DNA of 64,000 nucleotides from Larix kaempferi (GCA_027924585.1 BSBM01000636.1:4232001-4296000); one strand, 5' to 3'. Counted from the stretch's first letter, positions 11,538 to 24,434 are shown. Notes: generated by a model not told the origin, from the letters alone. Numbers and translations: made by a program.

Positions 11538-12932
11538 ATATATATATATATATATATATATATAGCATGGGAACCGCTCCTAGCTTTTACGAAACTCGTT
11601 CCCGAAGTTCCGGCGTTCCAAGGAACTTGAGAACTAGTAAGGAACTTTCCAAATTCAGTGGGAACCGTTCTGAATGGTTGGGAACTTACGGGGAACTTTT
11701 ACCCTCTAAAATCGGGAACTTGGGGATTTTTTCTTGCGCGTTTCCTTCACCAGGAGATTCCACGCATTCATGATCTTCCCCAATCGAAACTGAAATTTCT
11801 AGGGAAGGGGAGGAGATGCGAGGATGCACTTGAGGCATTCTACAACCCGGGAGTGAATGTATGGAACAATAAAGACAAAACAAATCGAAGTTACAATGTC
11901 ATAAAAAAGTTTATGAGTAATCCTTGAATTGAATATATACATGACCCAGCCATCATCATCTGTGAGATCATTTCATCTTTATCGCTTTCTTGTTTATTTG
12001 TGCATGTCTTTGAAAACGTGGGATCCTCTCCTTGGAGGGTTGTTAACGACATTCTCATTTCCTCGCGACCATGCATATACATGGTTGACATAGAAATTTT
12101 CTCTAGAAAACTAAGTTGCAATAAAAGTCGATTTCGTGCTACCTTGTCGAATTGGTGCATTGATCTCTATCTACCGCTTGTGCTAGAGTATTCACTCGTC
12201 CCTACACTGAATTGCAATTAACGCTAATTAATAATAAATGTAAATCATTTTTTTTTTTATATATTAAATAAAAGAAAGTAAATTTATATATTTTACTTTT
12301 TACTTTATGAATTAAAAAATAAACTTTTAACTAATTGAAAATAGTTTTAAATCCTACTTTAAAACTAAATTCATATATTAAATAAAAATCATCTTGATTT
12401 TTATTTTATAATAATTTAAATTTGATTATTTATACAATTTTGCAAATACCCTAGCATAGAATGTCTTGTAAACATATAATATTCTAATCCATTTTAATCA
12501 TAGTGAACACAAAACTGAAAATTTACTCTATACTTATAGCCATAAATAAAGGGACTATAACTTCTTAAAGTCACCACTTTAGAAAGAGTCTACCTTATAT
12601 AAACAATAACGTGGATGGTAATCATGATTTTATTACCATTTCCATCTGCTAAGAGGTTCTAGTTACAACCGTAATATAAGAGATAATCTAAGTCATCTGG
12701 TTTGTGTTAATGTTTCTTTTCTTCTCTATGTTTCTTCTCTTCTCATGTTTTTTTAATTATTTTGTTTTTATATTTTTTTGTAATTTTTAATATATATTAT
12801 TGTCGTTCCCAACCTACCGTTTGCTGCAAATTTTGGGGAAACTTCTAGATGTATCCGATACTCGTACCCATGTTCCCAACGTTCTCGCGTTTCAGAAACT
12901 TGTGCAACATATATATATATATATATATATAT
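11538..12932. repeat. 1.4 kb segment bounded by TA microsatellites
   Basis: (AT)n tracts lie at 11538-11564 and 12909-12932. Just inside both ends there is sequence rich in GGGAAC / GTTCCC in opposite orientation, suggesting weak terminal inverted symmetry. The middle (12230-12500) is very AT-rich. No transposase reading frame is seen. It may be a non-autonomous DNA element that targets TA repeats, but the borders are not proven. Confidence 0.35.
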
Positions 12933-13189
12933 GAAGTACAGTACATGCACATACTCACAATTTATCATAAGATGGTACAATTCTTCAAGCTCTCCAAAAC
13001 CCTAGCCCAGAAAATGCAAGAAAACCCTAGCCAACACCAAATATCTCCAACAAGTAAGCATCAACACAAGCAAGTCCTCCCTATCTTCAACACTTGCCTT
13101 CCACAAGTGTCCAAAACGTCTCCTCTCCTCAATCAATCTCCTCTAGGATGAGGATGGGTGCCTTCTCTACCAGGTTTTGATTTCTATCC
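12933..13189. other. Unassigned sequence
   Basis: C- and A-rich sequence with two AAACCCTAGCC motifs (about 12998 and 13021), resembling leader or LTR sequence, but without a supported identity. Confidence 0.4.
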
Positions 13190-13462
13190 TACTCTAGCAA
13201 CGATGTGGTTCTCCTGGCCTCTTCCCCGGAGGGGCTCCAGAGATGGCTAGATGCTTTGGCACTCTTTTGTGACCTTCAACAATTGGCGGTCAACTTTAGT
13301 GAAACCAAGGTCATGATCTCCAATGGGTCAAACAAGGTTCTTTAGGATCATCATTTCTTTTTCAAAGGGGAGGAGATTGAGATCACCGACAATTAAACTT
13401 ATTTGGGGGTACAATTCTCATGGCCTTGTTTCAACTTGAGACATGCTCTTGGGCCTCGAGTC
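13190..13462 (+). pseudogene. LINE reverse-transcriptase remnant
   Basis: One continuous frame reads SSNDVVLLASSPEGLQRWLD, then LALFCDLQQLAVNFSETK, then a stop, then FKGEEIEITDN, a second stop, and TYLGVQFSWPCFNLRHALGP. This matches the YADD-containing core and the following part of plant LINE reverse transcriptases. The catalytic YADD position reads SSND, so the active site is destroyed as well as interrupted. It is truncated on the right by the LTR at 13463. Confidence 0.85.
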
Positions 13463-14052
13463 TGTTAGATTTTCACAATTTAATTCAAGATTATCTAGGA
13501 TCTTATCTGAGAGAATAACAAGCACAACATTCAAACACAAGAGACAAGAGACACAAATATTTTCCTCGAGGAAACCATAAAGGAGAAAACCCTGCAACTT
13601 CCTCAAAGATAGACTGAGCAACAATACAATGGCAGAAATATAAACCCCAAAAGTAGAAATGGTCTTCAACAACTTGTCTCTTCTCCACGTGTGCGAACTT
13701 GTCCTTCTCCTCACTAATGCAAACTTGATGAGTGAGTGAATGAGAAAATAGAGAGGAGCACCCTCTCTATTTATACTTTTACTTTCACTTGACCTTAACC
13801 CCAAACAGGTCGGCCCCTAGGTGTCACTGACTGGGATGACTTCTCTAGGAGAGTCTAATAACCCAATGATGACTCAACTCTAGGGTCTAAAGCCCCGACA
13901 TACAATAGAGGGTTAACCTCAATGACTTTACATGACTCAAGTACTCTCCCAACCGTAGGAATAAACATCTCCGTCAGAGGTACAATAATAAAATACAAAT
14001 ACAACATAAAATATACAAGTGAATATCTTCCGAAGTTACAAGTACATTAACA
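13463..14052 (-). mobile_element. Solo LTR (590 bp)
   Basis: Minus-strand ends are TGTTAATGTACTTG and ATCTAACA. A TATA box, GTATAAATAGAGAGGG, is near 13760-13780 on the minus strand. It cuts off the LINE remnant on the left. The flanking five bases do not match, so the target duplication is lost or the insertion was rearranged. Confidence 0.65.
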
Positions 14053-15140
14053 CTCGCTCTTAACTAGGAAGGTATTTTCTTGACACAGTTATCAGCACAT
14101 GTCTTTGTTGCTGGATCATCATCAAAGCTGGATCATCATCGTCACTGTTGCTGCTATCTTGACCATCAATCTCAAAATCTACTCATCATAGGAAGTTCTA
14201 CAGAGCCAGCCCTTTTTCATGCTGGATGTAGGCCTTGTTTTCCGCTGAGATGCACACCAGCAACAAAAATCTTTCGAAAGTTGTTCCCTCACTACAAGTG
14301 GGGAAGGTGTGGCCTTGGGGGCAAACAATGAGCCAGGTACTGTCACCTGAATCCCAGCTCCTCCGTTTAGGCAAACTCCTAACGAAGCCAAGGGGGGTTG
14401 TCCCTAACAAAGAGTTTTTCTATGGCTCTGTGTTTTAAGTGTTTTTATGATGAAATGATTCGGATGGGTGTTGTTTAGGAGTTTTTTGAGATACAACAAC
14501 ATACGCAATCCACGTTGCAATTACAAAACACAAATATCAAGATGAAACAATATATGATGACTTGGAAATTAAATAAGCATCCACAATATAATGACTTTAA
14601 GAATTAAAGGACAAATGGTCCAAATCAGGGAGATATATGTAACTTATGAAGACCAGTGCCAAATGGAGTCAATGAGTGCTTGGAATGCTGAAGATACAAG
14701 TCTTGATATAATGTTTGTGTGAATGCTTTGAAATTGTTCTTGGTTGATTTTACATATTTTATGTAATCTTGTTTTAGGTGTTTGGAAATCTAACCGGAAA
14801 TACTTGCAGTGGCTCCGTTCGAAGACATGACAGACCTGTCTGGCTCACAAGCTAGGTGTTCAGAGAATTTAACCAACGAGTGTCCAGATTGGGTTGCCCG
14901 GCGCCCACACTTGGAATTTGCTCACTACCTGAATATTTATCGAAACAACGCTGGTTCATTGGTTATGGGGTGAAAATTTTTATTATGTTTGAATCTTGCA
15001 AGATTAATCAGTCTAATGTCGTTTCTGAGTATTCCTGCTTTTTGGGCTGGTCAGAGCATACTCCAGCAAGGAAACAACGAATAAATTCAAATTTTATTAT
15101 GGGAGTGTGAGTTGCGAATTTTAGTTAAAGCACAAGAAAA

Positions 15141-15330
15141 ATGCTCTCCAATAGAGAGTGCTCTTGATCTTGCCTTAAGGCTTGATTCAAGAGACTTATT
15201 TACACTATATGCAACGCGATGCAACAATAAAAAATGCTCTCCGACAGAGAGTGCTCTTGACTCGTCTTGCGACAAGTTCAAGAGACTTATTTACACTATA
15301 TGAAATGCAAATTATAAATAAGGAAACACA
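15141..15330 (+). repeat. Two tandem 93 bp units with CTCTC/GAGAG hairpin
   Basis: ATGCTCTCC starts at 15141 and again at 15234. Each unit continues with a short loop, AGAGAGTGCTCTTGA, and later TTCAAGAGACTTATTTACAC. CTCTC and GAGAG can pair. Copy B holds three counterparts near 35110, 35645 and 35745. Confidence 0.85.
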
Positions 15331-16109
15331 AGTGATAGCTCAAAGATACTGAAAATGAAACTCTCAATTTAACTAGCAAATAACTTTCACTTGCAAAAAG
15401 GAATCTAGACTAGCAATTAGTGTTCTAAAACAAAATGAAATTAATCTAGCAATATACCTCTAAATGCAAAAGATGGAAAAGTTAATCTAATCTACTTAAC
15501 AAAAATGACAAAGATCTAAGCTAACAAAGACAACACTTTTCCCCAAATGGGGAAGAAACACAAAAAATGGGACTTATCCCACTTAGCCTTATTTTATGAA
15601 TGCTTTACAAGATGAGGGGATTCAACCCTTGAAATAGAATGCAACTAAACAAGAAACTAGAAGTCTTATTGTGACTTATACAAAGGAGAGTGATTTGAGT
15701 TTGGATCTTCTTCTTGGTATGACTCTTTGTTTTGGATCTTGGTTTCAAATTTGTCCCTTTGTTTTGGATCTTCTTCTTCTTCTCTTGTTTTTCTTGCACT
15801 TCTTCTTCAAATGTAATCTTCTCCTTAGTTCTTTTCTTCTTTGGAAGCACCTACAACACAAACAACCACCTCAATGCACCCATTAGCATTAGTAAAAATT
15901 AAACAAAAATGAAACTACTTAGATCTAAAATTGCAAAAAATCAAATGTTTTTTGAATGCAAACTTTTAAATGAGATCTAAAACTGAACATGCAAACTTTA
16001 AAAGGAACTAGATCTAAAAATAAAACATGAAATGTAAACTAAAAAAAATAAACTAATCTAACTAAGCCAAAGACTACAAGTTCTTTTTGAGTTTTTTAAA
16101 GAGTTATAA

Positions 16110-16500
16110 GTTATGCAAAGAGATGGACGAAAGGATGGAAGGAGTGGGAGTTTTGAAGGGTAAAACGAGAGGGATAGGAAGGCAAGAAAACTAGAAGAGG
16201 AGGTGGGACGAGAGCAAGGCTAGGGAGGGAGTTTTGAAAAGAAAAAAACGAAGGGAAAGCTAGCCTAAAGGAGGGAGACGAGAAGAGGTAAGGTAGAAGG
16301 AGAAGGGAGCTAAAAACAAAAGCAAGGAGAGCTTAGGAGAGGAAGAAACGAGGGCAAGAGGGAGAGGAAAGCTAAGGTTGGACGAAAGGAGAAGGATGGA
16401 GGCTAAGGGAATGAAACGAAAGGAAGGAAAACAAAGCTAAGAGAGGGAGACAAAGAAGGCAAAGGATCAAGGCAAGCCACAAACAAAGGCAAGCTTGATG
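16110..16500 (+). repeat. Purine-rich tract of copy A
   Basis: About 390 bp made largely of GGAGGGAGACGAGAAG-like text with few pyrimidines. It is mirrored by the pyrimidine-rich tract 33950-34380 in inverted copy B. Composition explains the open frames seen over it; no protein is inferred. Confidence 0.8.
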
Positions 16501-19045
16501 GATGGATCTAGGCTTGGAGAAGGGTAGATCTCAATTTTTTCACAGCTTAGAAGTAGAACCAGTGACCAGGAACCAAAAGTGAAGTTTTTTGTTGTTGATG
16601 GATGAAGGAGAAACTATGAAGACTATGTTTCTTTCTTTGGATGAAGAGGCACACTTGAAGAACCTGCAAAAACGAATGTGTTAAATGGAAAAAGCTCTTG
16701 TATGATGAAGCCAAACTTGCTAATCCAAGCCCTTTTTCACTTTCAATGATCCTTGCAAAACCATATACTCAACAACAAATCCGATCAAATGCTTATGTAC
16801 TAGATTGTTAGTCTTCTTAAAGCATAAACTGAATAATGATTTGAAATACAGGCATAGGGTGAGAGAGATATCACCTCACAAGATGAAACCACAATACATA
16901 AGCTTCATGCATGGACCTCCAAATTCACTTCTTTATTCCAAAACCTAAACAACTATTACAGAGTGTTCTTGCCCAAAATCCCCATGTTAAGAGAGCTCAT
17001 GGAGCCTCTCTTTATAAAAAACCAAAGCTCAATACCCTAATCGAACTTGGCATGATAGAAGGAAGCCAAAGGCATAGACATCAATTTGAATTCCAATCAC
17101 AAGTCCAAGCTTGGAGTGATAACACAGCAGATAACTCAAGTCGAAGTAAATAAGGGTGGGGAGGTGGCCTCCACCTTGGCAAGGCGCCCCCCACTCCTCC
17201 CTTGGAATTATCACTACTCCAATCGTGAGCCTCCACCAAGGCTTGACGTGAGCTACCAAAGGGATGCGTGATCCTTGAAGAGGTGAAGCTTGGAGCTTGG
17301 ATTGAATGACAACTCGAGCTTGAAGGGAGTTGTTATCACATATATAGTAGCTGGGCTACCATACATTATTTTTTTGATTCCAATACACTATTCAGCCAGT
17401 TCCCTTATATTGAGATGCTGAGATGAGCATCTATATTGGATCACTATCGGATTTTGGACAGCAGTTGTATTCCCCATGCCATGACTGAGTCTCAGGACAC
17501 TTAGAGAGATGACCGATGTAGCCATTATACCATTTGTACAGAGCAATCAGTAGTGACCAGAGTTGCAGTAGCAGTTTCAGAGGACAGATGATGGTTCATG
17601 TTATCACACAACTTGTAGTTGCCCCTAGTGGTATCCCATCCGGGACGGTAGAGGAGATAGGCAACTAAAGAGGTGACCCAAGAGATGCCACGGTTCCCAA
17701 TGCAAGGTGGGAGTCACGTCAACCGAGGCACTCTTCGATTTAGATCAAGGTGAAACAAGCCCTAGGGGGAGACCCTATAGCCAATCACAGATGATTGGAC
17801 CCAAACAAAGGTTCCTAAGGATAAGTAAATGATGAGTTACGGAAACCAATGTAAGGTTGAGTGGACCTAGAAGTTAAAGTATGGTTGAAGGTGGTTTGAG
17901 AGATGGCTAGTGTTTCAACCAATGTATGATTTAGGCCACATAATTAGGTATAATGACAAGGTATAGTACCATGTGCTACACAAGTGGGTCCTACTTTCTT
18001 GGGATATGTGAAATGGTTTAAATTGGACCCACAAGGTGAAGTTAAGGGATGCAATTGGCACTAGAGGATATGTAATGAGTAGATCTATGGATCTAAGTTG
18101 AATTTAGGAGTACCCATGTACCGGATCTAAGGTTTGACACAATTCCCAAGGAGTGCGACTTGCTTTGAGGAGGACTAGTGCCTTGTTGGATGGGCTAATG
18201 GAGTCAAAAGATATATCAAAGTGTAGATCGGGACACCTAGAGGTCAAGATAAGTGGGCTAATTTAGATTGTGTGGTTGGATCTTGCTAGATCTAAGTTTT
18301 CATGAAATAACCCAAGTGGACCACAATCCCTTAAAACAAGGAATGCTACCCCAAGGCAGATCGTCACTAAATGATACTCTAGACCTAAGTTTCGAGGTAT
18401 GCCCGTTCCAAATCCACACAAATCTCAACCACCCACGTCCTCAAAGTGGGAAAACTCACTCACCCAAGGGAGTGCGACCTTGCTCAAGGAGGGCTAAAAG
18501 ATGGATAAGGTGGGCCAAATCAAGTCCAATAGCCACCAAATTGTAGATCCAAGTAGCTTATGCACCGATCTATGTGGATCTAGAAAATCAAGTCAATCCA
18601 AGGGTTAGATCTTACTAGATCTGAGCTTTAAGATGCCAAGTATTTCAAAAGGGGGTTTTAATCCCTTAAAATGTGGAATGATGCCCACAAGGTAGAAATC
18701 ACCAAAGTAAAAGTCTGGGGGTAGGTTATCAAGTGTGTAGATTGCAAATCAAGTGGGATCTCACCTACCCATGTGCTAGATCTAACCAAACAAGCCTCTC
18801 CAAGGAAGTGCGATTTGGCTCAAGAGGGATTTATTGCCTTGAAAAGTGTGTAAATTTTAACCCAATCACCACCAAACTATAGATCCCACTAGGGGTGGAT
18901 GCTATAGAGGTGGGTTTTTAATATCTCTTCAAAAGCAAGGCTAAATCTAAGTAGATCTAAGAAAAACCAAAGATGAGGGTTTTAATCAATTAGGGTTTTT
19001 ATGATCTAGAAATTATGGATGATTCAAGGAAGAAGAAGATCATAC

Positions 19046-19178
19046 CTTTGGAGCATACCTGGATGAAGAGATGAATGCTAGTTGAGGTGAGGATTACTTT
19101 TGCCAAAGATCAAATGGAGAATTTTTGAAGCCCTCTTGCCAAATTGATTTTTCCAAGCCACATATGTGTCCCTCTAAC
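19046..19178 (-). other. Exon-like leader block in mosaic LTR (133 nt)
   Basis: Preceded on the minus strand by TTTTGACAG, begins GTTAGAGGGACACA and ends before GTATGATC. Same borders as the blocks in other long LTRs. Confidence 0.5.
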
Positions 19179-19564
19179 CTGTCAAAACCAAGGAGCAAAG
19201 CATCAATCAGTTTAACATGTTGAAGGTAGATACAAGCAAGAAAGAGATAATCAAAGAATAGTTGGTGCAAAGACAAAACCACTCCCTGTTTAACCCAAAA
19301 CGTCCTCCTCCAAGCTTGAAGGGTAAGCCTCCCCACCAATTCGCACTTGTTGAAGAAGTCTTCAAAACCTGTAAAAAGATATGGCAAATATGCAAGATAG
19401 CTACAATAGATCCTCTAGTGCAATGGAAAAAAGCATTTACAATTAAAACAACCAACATCCACTCCAACCCAAGCATGTACTCCAAAAGATAAAAATTTTA
19501 TTCCAAGAGCCAAGAGCCAAGAGCCAAAAATCTCTAGATGATTTTACAATGAGAGGCTCCCTCC

Positions 19565-19571
19565 TTAAATA
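19565..19571 (-). promoter_or_regulatory. TATA box of the nested mosaic LTR
   Basis: Minus strand TATTTAA followed by GGAGGGAG and CCTCTCATTGTAAAA, the same arrangement as in the X-type LTRs. Confidence 0.65.
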
Positions 19572-22500
19572 GGATGGGGAGAGAGCATAATCCTAACCAC
19601 TTTTTACATGAGTGGCTAAGATTAAAAGATCAAAAGATCTAATCAATGGTTGAGATGAGCTCAACAATAAAATACATGGATCAACCATAAAATATAATAA
19701 TAAGTGGATAAATCACCCTAGGAGAGGGGATCCCACCAAATCATGATGACAAAATATAAAAATAAGCTTATGGTGGGTCCAAGGGGTAATTTTATCCACC
19801 CTTGGTTAATCCCCATAGCACAATAATAACAAAATAGTCATCAATATACCAAATTGTGCCTCTATGGACAAATCGTAGGCCTCCAAAGACCTCAAAAATC
19901 ATCAGAAAATGCCATAAGTGATGGATGTGGACCCCGATGAAGCTGAAACAGCTGGAGAAGGTGCGGAAGACATCCGACTCATCATCACTGATCATCCCAT
20001 GCCAAAACTTTGCCTCAGTAGCCCAAAACGATTTCCTTTGTAGCCATTTCTACTAATCCAAAACTGCCTTGGGAAGCGTGTACCTGTCCCAAACTGCCTC
20101 CTGGAGTGCCTGCGCTGTCAAGGTGAGGGCACCAGTGTGTCCGGAAGGGGGTTAATATGGTAAAAACAAGTGGCTGGACCACCCCCTCCATCATCAGCGC
20201 CCTAGGTGAACCAAACAAAAATCATCTCTGCTCTGACAGGGTCTCCGACAGACCAAAACTGCACTAGGACAGCCTGCTGAGGCTAAATCATCACTGTAAC
20301 TGCCCGGAACTGAAAATAAACTATCTCATTGGACTCAGAAGGTCCAAAACTATCCAAGATGTGTACTCATACACCATATAGCTCTCTGCATGATCATATA
20401 ATATACCCAAAATACCGGAACAGGTGAAATAATAATAATCTGTAAATGATCAAATAATGCTGAAAACCATAGATCATCATCATAAACCTGTATCTAATGC
20501 ATAGAACCATCATGTACATGTACATAGACCATATATCATCTACCTGTGTCATCATAAGGTCCAATAATCTCATGTCCTGTGATTGACCCAATATAACTCA
20601 GACTACCATCTAAAGCTGCTGCAAAGTGTCAAAGGTTAATGTATGCTCTACAACTCATTCAAATAGCAATTATAACACAAAGTAGTCATTACTGGCGATC
20701 TAAATCCAAATATATATTGTCATTAATTATTTATATGACTCAGACTAGACTTTCAGGACCATACTCACTTCATAGTTGTGATCAATTTGCTAGTGAAGGG
20801 TGAAGGCTAAAAATAAACTGGGTAGGCCAAAGGGTGATTGACTGACTTAACATTGTGACACTTTGGATATGGGAAAGGGAATACACACCATAGTATATAC
20901 TGAATGAGCAACAACACAGGGAATGGCGGTGTCTCACAAATGGATAAGTTGTTTAGAGAGTGCTTATTCAACTTAGGCTTCATGTCTACATCAAGTTGAT
21001 CCAGGTTCATTAGGATCATTCAATTTCATTTCATGGCTTTTTTGGCCTACATAACCCTTCGGATCTCAGGTGTGCTGATAAGCACAACTAGTTGCAGCTT
21101 GCATCCAGGGCATGTTTTTCATACATATATAAGGTCAGCAATTGTTTAGATATAGCTTTTAAGAATCATTGCTTTTTGGACCTTTCTTATACTCTTCGAG
21201 GAGTATTTTTTAGCAGTTCATCGCTCTTGCCCTTTTTAGTTTCCATGGGCGAATTTAGAAGTTTCCACAAGTAGTACATGAGCTTTCAGTTTTAGCCAAC
21301 AACATCTCAAGTGACTAGGGGGAGTTCGAGCCAATGCCAAACATCAGGACAACCGACCAGAATGATTTAGGCCTACAATCCAACTCACCAGAGGTAAGTT
21401 TTGTCACTAACTCAGAGCCGAGACACAATAAACAGGGAAGCTCATCCAATACAGAGGCTACAGTGGAGAAAAGATCCTCCATCCCACTAGTCAAGTAGTA
21501 AGTCAGGGTGATAAACTAAAAGGTAGGTAATGGATGGATGAAGACAATGAGTAATGGAGCCAACACTAGCAAGCCAAGGTATGGTGGAATGATCAACTCT
21601 ATTCTCCCTAGGGAGGGTGAAACCAATGAGTATGAGTAGTGAACTTCTAGGTCTGAGTAAGGACAGTAATATATATATATATATAATAAGATCAACCAAG
21701 TCCACATATCTATATGATCGCCAGATCATGACACTAAGTGCTAAGACATGCCATAAGAATGAATATACAAGCAACATAACCATAACACCATGATATACCT
21801 ACTGAGTCATATACCTGAATGCTCATCCTCCGAACCATCATCTGTCCTCTGAAACTGCTACTGTAACTCTGGGCACCATTGACAGCTCTGCATAAATGGT
21901 ATAATGGCTACATCGGTCATCTCTCTGAGTGTCCTGAGACTCAGTCATGGCATGGGGAATACATATGTTGTCCACAATCTGATAGTGATCCATAGATAGC
22001 TGCTCATCTCATCATCTCAAAGTACAGAAATTGGTTGAAATGCGCTCTGGAATCTGAAAGATAATGTATGGTATCCCGGCTACAGTATATGTGATAACAA
22101 TTCAGATGATGAGCATTCAGGTATATGACTCAGCAGGTATATCAGTATGTTATGGTTATATTGCTTTTATACTTATTCTTATAGCATGTCTTAGCACTTA
22201 GTGTCATGATCTGGCGATCATATAGATAAGTGGACCTGGTTGATATTATTATATATATTATATTGTCCCTACTCAAACTTAGAAGTTCACTATTCATACT
22301 CATTGGTTTTACCCTCCTTAGGGAGAATAGAGGTGATCATTCCACCATACCTTGGCTTGCTAGTGTTGGCACCATTATTCATTGTCTTCATCCATCCATT
22401 ACCTACCTTTTAGTTTATCACCCTGACTTACCACTTGACTAGTGGCATGGAGGACTTTTCCCCACTGTAGCCTCTGTATTGGATGAGCTTCCCTGTTTAT

Positions 22501-22666
22501 TGTGTCTCGGCTCTGAGTTGGTGACAAAACTTACCTATGGTGAGTTGGAGTTCCTTGTGAATTCCCCCTAGTCACTAAAGTTGTGTTGGCTAAACTTGAA
22601 ACTTCTAGTGCTGCCATGAATACAAAGTCTGGAAAAAATGAAATGCTATATCTTGTATGAAAAGCC

Positions 22667-22701
22667 CATTCATGCAATGTGTTTCTAAACACACATGAAT
22701 G
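22667..22701 (+). repeat. Conserved hairpin 1 in X solo LTR
   Basis: Stem CATTCATG (22667-22674) pairs with CATGAATG (22694-22701). After a one-sided CAA bulge, TGTGTTT pairs with AAACACA around a 2 nt loop. Confidence 0.85.
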
Positions 22702-22860
22702 AAAGGCATGCCAAATGAAAATGGCCATGAAAATAAAATGTTATATCTTTTGGAAATGTAAATACCTAGGTAAACAAGCTGTCTGTGACACACCTAGAAG
22801 TGCTCAGGTAAACAAGTGCCTTAAAAACACACCTGCAGCAGAAAGCCTAAATAAATGTAA

Positions 22861-22893
22861 ATCTATGCAATGTGTTTTTAAACACACATAGAT
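22861..22893 (+). repeat. Conserved hairpin 2 in X solo LTR
   Basis: Stem ATCTATG (22861-22867) pairs with CATAGAT (22887-22893). The CAA bulge and the TGTGTTT / AAACACA upper stem are the same as in hairpin 1, while the basal stem differs on both sides together. Confidence 0.85.
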
Positions 22894-24426
22894 CAAGGCT
22901 ATGGAAACTTCAGGCCCAAAAAGCAATGGAACTTAAATGTTATATCAAAACAATTGCTGGCTTTATTTGTATTATGGATTGTGCGCATCTGTTAAAGGTC
23001 AATAAACCCTCTTTGAACAACTCATCCATTTGTGAGACACCACCATTCCCTGTGTTGTTGCTCATTCAGTATATACTATGGTGTGTATTCCCTTTCCCTT
23101 TGCCAAAGTGTCACAAATTTAAGTCAGTCAAGTCATCCCTTAGCCTAGCCAGTTATTTTAGCCTTCACCCTTCACTAGCAAATTGATCACAGCTATGAAG
23201 TGAGTATTATCTTGAAAGTCTAGTCTGAGTAATAATAATAATTAATGACATTATATATTTGGATTTAGATCGCCAGTAATGATTACTTTGTGTTATAATT
23301 GTTATTTGAATAAGGTGTAGAGCATGCATTAACCTTTAACACTTTGAAGCAGCCTCTGATGATGGTCTGAGTTATATTTGGTCATGTTGAATTGGTCTAG
23401 TTTGACCAAGGTCAACCATAGGACATGAGATGGTTGGACCTTGTGATGATATGGATAGATGATATATGGTCTATGTACATGTACATGATGATTCTATGCA
23501 GTAGATACAGGGTTATGATGATGATTCATGGTTTACAGCATTATTTGATCATTTACAGATTATTATTATTTCACCTGTTCCGGTATATTGGATATATTTT
23601 ATGATCATGCAGAGACTCATATGGTGTATGAGTACACATCTTTGATGGATTTGGACCTTCTGAGTCCAATGAGACAGTTTGTTTTCAGTTCCGGGCACTT
23701 ACAGTGATGATTTAGCCTCAGCAGGCTATCTCAGTGCAGTTTTGGTCTGTCGGAGACCCTGTCAGAGCAGATAGGATTTTTATTCGGTTGACCTAGGGTG
23801 TTGTGCTTGGAGGGGGTGGTCCAGCCACTTGTTTTTACCATATTACCCCCCTCTCGGACAAATTGATGCCCTCACCATGACAGCGCAGGCACTCCAGGAG
23901 GCAGTTTGGGGCAGTTTCACGCTTCCCGAGGCATTTCAGGATTGGTAGAAATGGCTATTGAGGAATTCGATTTGGGCTACTGAGGCAATGTCTTGGCATG
24001 GGATGATCAGTGATGATGGATTGATGTCTTCCACACCTCCTTCAGCTGTTTTGGCTTCATTGGGGCCCGCATCCATCACTTATGGCACTTTCTGATGATT
24101 TCTGAGGTCTTTTGAGGCCTACGATTTGACCATAGAGGCACGATTTGGTATATTGATGACTATTTTATTATTATTGTGCTATGGGGATTGACCAAGGGTG
24201 GCTAAAATTACCCCTTGGACCCACCATAAGCTTCCTATTATATTTTGTCATCCTGATTTGGTGGGATTCCCCTCTTCTAGGGCGATTTTGTCCACTTATG
24301 TTATATTTTATGAGTGATCCATGTATTTTATTGTTGAGCTCATCTCAACCATTGATTAGACATTTGTATCTTTTAATCTTAGCCACTCATTCAAAAAGTG
24401 GTTAGGATTTTGATGCCTCTCCTTCC

Positions 24427-24434
24427 TATTTAAA
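24427..24434 (+). promoter_or_regulatory. TATA box of X solo LTR
   Basis: TATTTAAA followed by GGAGAGAG, TCTCATTGTAA and GGCTCTGGATTATTGGAAT, as in the intact element. Confidence 0.7.

Larger units (their letters stand above)
14226..17330 (+). mobile_element. Large non-coding element, copy A
   Basis: This segment is homologous, in opposite orientation, to 32.9-36.69 kb (copy B). Shared landmarks are CACACCAGCA with CTTTCGAAAG (about 14260-14280), the GTGTGGCCTTGGGGGCAA block, GAAGCCAAGGGGGGT, the CTCTC/GAGAG tandem repeats (15141-15330), a long purine-rich tract (16110-16500), and a CCTCTCTTTATAAA region near 17005. No reading frame matches a transposon protein, so it looks like a non-coding LARD-type retroelement or a remnant of one. 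Its right end is cut by the LTR at 17331. LTRs of its own were not recognised. Confidence 0.65.
17599..22099 (-). mobile_element. Nested long solo LTR (4501 bp), mosaic of subfamilies X and Y
   Basis: On the minus strand it starts TGTTATCACATATACTG and ends GTTGTGTGATAACA. Flanks are GTTCA (17594-17598) and ATTCA (22100-22104), a target duplication with one change, inside the X-type LTR. Segment by segment it resembles different subfamilies: 21.42-22.10 kb X, 20.96-21.40 kb Y, 19.55-20.95 kb X, and 17.60-19.1 kb Y. It carries a TATA box at 19565-19571 and an exon-like block at 19046-19178. Confidence 0.88.

Noticed and set aside
15605-15850. Lys/Glu-rich minus-strand frame in copy A and the Lys-rich plus-strand frame at 34700-34900 in copy B
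   Set aside because: Both fall in low-complexity A-rich sequence of a non-coding element, and the two copies do not keep a common reading frame.
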